Part shown: one piece after another, positions 6,174-7,151 of the stretch | How the letters are laid out: every line of letters begins with the position of its first letter | Position numbering within the stretch: position 1 is the stretch's first letter | NCBI GenBank assembly: GCA_002737585.1 | Contig: NSIA01000106.1 | Span: 1 to 7,151, forward strand | DNA from: Planctomycetaceae bacterium | Lineage (GTDB): Bacteria > Planctomycetota > Phycisphaerae > Phycisphaerales > SM1A02 | Direction: 5' to 3' | Length of the DNA stretch: 7,151 bases | Notes under the pieces: model-generated | The model's input: the letters and a program-made list of their open reading frames with translations, nothing else | Database searches by the model: none | Told to the model about the DNA's origin: nothing | Position numbers and translations under genes: made by a program

Positions 6174-7151
6174 TCACGCCTGCATCAATGGTCGTAGTTC
6201 ACGCGGCCGATGTACCAGTGGTACTTCCACCCAGAATGTGCTGCCGCGGCCCGTGGCGCTCAGCAATCCAACCGTGCAGCCGAGCAACTCTGCTAACTCG
6301 CGGCAGATAGCCAATCCAAGACCGGTGCCACCCGCGCGGCGCGTGTGCGTTGCATCCACTTGCCGGAACTTCTCAAAGATCGTGTCTTGCATGTCCGCCG
6401 GTACGCCGGGGCCGTGATCGGTCACGCTGATACGCACCGCTTGCGCACCGTTGCGATTCAGCAACTCGGCACCAACGATGACCACTCCATCCTCAGGCGA
6501 GAATTTCACGGCGTTCGACATAAAGTTGTAGAGAATTTGCTGCAGCTTTCCAGCATCGGTTTCTACTCGGGGCAACGCATCGGTCAAGCGCTGCTCAAAG
6601 TCGATCCGCTTCTGCAGCGCTACCGGGCGCATGATTGCTTGCAATCCTTCCAGCAAATCTGCTACCGATGCCGGACTCATGGTCACTTCCATGCGACCAG
6701 CCTCAATCTTGGCCATGTCGAGCAACTCATTAATCATGTCCAAGAGCGATCGACCGCTGCGCTGAATGTTGTTGATGTAACGGAGCCGCTTGGGATCAGC
6801 CGCTCCATCGCCGCGGGCAATTTCTTCCAGCAAATCCGCAAACCCAATGATGGAGTTCAGCGGCGTGCGCAATTCATGGCTGACATTGGCCAAGAATTCA
6901 CTCTTGAGTCTGTTGGACTCGCCCAGTCCCACATTGGCCTCGGAGAGTTCGCCGATCTTCAAGTCAAGCGCTTGGTTCATTCCCGAAAGTTGCCGCTGCA
7001 CGCGCTCGTTGGCATCAAGCATGCGATTCAGACTGTCAGCGAATGACTCCACTTCATCCCGGCTGCGCACTTGCACGCGCGCGCTCTGCTCGCCGCGACT
7101 CACCCGCTCCGCGGTGTCTTGTAGTTGCCGCAGCGGCGAAAGTACATCGCG
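6174..7151 (-). CDS. Sensor histidine kinase, HAMP-HisKA-HATPase C-terminal part (5' partial)
   Basis: The frame is open to the right edge, so the sensory and membrane parts lie outside; 325 residues are visible. Residues 1-48 are a HAMP domain (RDVLSPLRQLQDTAERVSRG, then the conserved RDEVESFADSLNRML), which implies a preceding transmembrane helix. A coiled coil (about 45-83) leads to the HisKA dimerisation domain with H box ANVSHELRTPLN; the phospho-accepting His is residue 92 (codon 6876-6878). The HATPase domain follows: N box LQQILYNFMSNAVKFSP (Asn209, Asn213), G1 VTDHGPGVP (Asp245), F box IFEKFRQVD and G2 GGTGLGLAI, with a final GRGSTFWVEVP strand. All catalytic boxes are intact, so it should autophosphorylate. 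No receiver domain follows, and the protein ends 17 residues after the ATPase fold, so this is not a hybrid kinase at its C-terminus. Its response regulator is not in the window. It is transcribed towards the four-gene run and is probably not co-regulated with it. The GTG at 7101-7103 lies inside HAMP and is not the start. Confidence 0.95.
   Translation of the reverse strand, partial: RDVLSPLRQLQDTAERVSRGEQSARVQVRSRDEVESFADSLNRMLDANERVQRQLSGMNQALDLKIGELSEANVGLGESNRLKSEFLANVSHELRTPLNSIIGFADLLEEIARGDGAADPKRLRYINNIQRSGRSLLDMINELLDMAKIEAGRMEVTMSPASVADLLEGLQAIMRPVALQKRIDFEQRLTDALPRVETDAGKLQQILYNFMSNAVKFSPEDGVVIVGAELLNRNGAQAVRISVTDHGPGVPADMQDTIFEKFRQVDATHTRRAGGTGLGLAICRELAELLGCTVGLLSATGRGSTFWVEVPLVHRPRELRPLMQA

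Noticed and set aside
6345..7046. 233-codon open frame on the + strand opposite the histidine kinase
   Set aside because: It is antisense to strongly conserved HisKA and HATPase motifs. Such mirror frames are common opposite histidine kinases in GC-rich DNA, and this one shows no family motif of its own.

Overview
The window is GC-rich and densely coding. It reads as chromosomal sequence from a member of the Planctomycetota, most likely of the Phycisphaerae/Phycisphaerales type. That placement is inference from protein style: a standalone secretin-N-like exported protein with a glycine run, an alpha-toroid protein with an AMMECR1-like front end, and an MFS protein opening with an R-x-L-R-N-x-T-x-D-G-type leader. 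No rRNA or other phylogenetic marker is present.

Layout: positions 2-1684 (+) hold the 3' part of a large gene that runs in from the left edge. A 131-base gap (1685-1815) with two short inverted repeats follows. Then comes a tight same-strand run of four genes: a secreted protein with two secretin-like segments (1816-2898), a 12-helix MFS transporter whose GTG start overlaps the previous stop by four bases (2895-4307), a GT-C/ArnT-like membrane glycosyltransferase (4317-5765) and a small conserved-looking protein of unknown function (5777-6082). Gaps inside this run are -4, 9 and 11 bases, so it is probably one transcript.

The strand then switches. After a 91-base convergent gap that contains an 18-bp tandem duplication across the stop codon of the small gene, the minus strand carries the C-terminal 325 residues of a membrane sensor histidine kinase (HAMP, HisKA, HATPase), whose start lies beyond the right edge.

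The four-gene run combines an exported periplasmic or surface protein, an inner-membrane transporter and a lipid-linked-sugar-dependent glycosyltransferase. An envelope role is a reasonable inference, but no substrate can be read from the sequence. I see no mobile element, CRISPR array, tRNA or rRNA, phage gene or defence gene. Apart from the unusual domain combinations listed under findings, the region looks like ordinary planctomycete chromosome, and I do not see strong evidence for a new multi-gene system.
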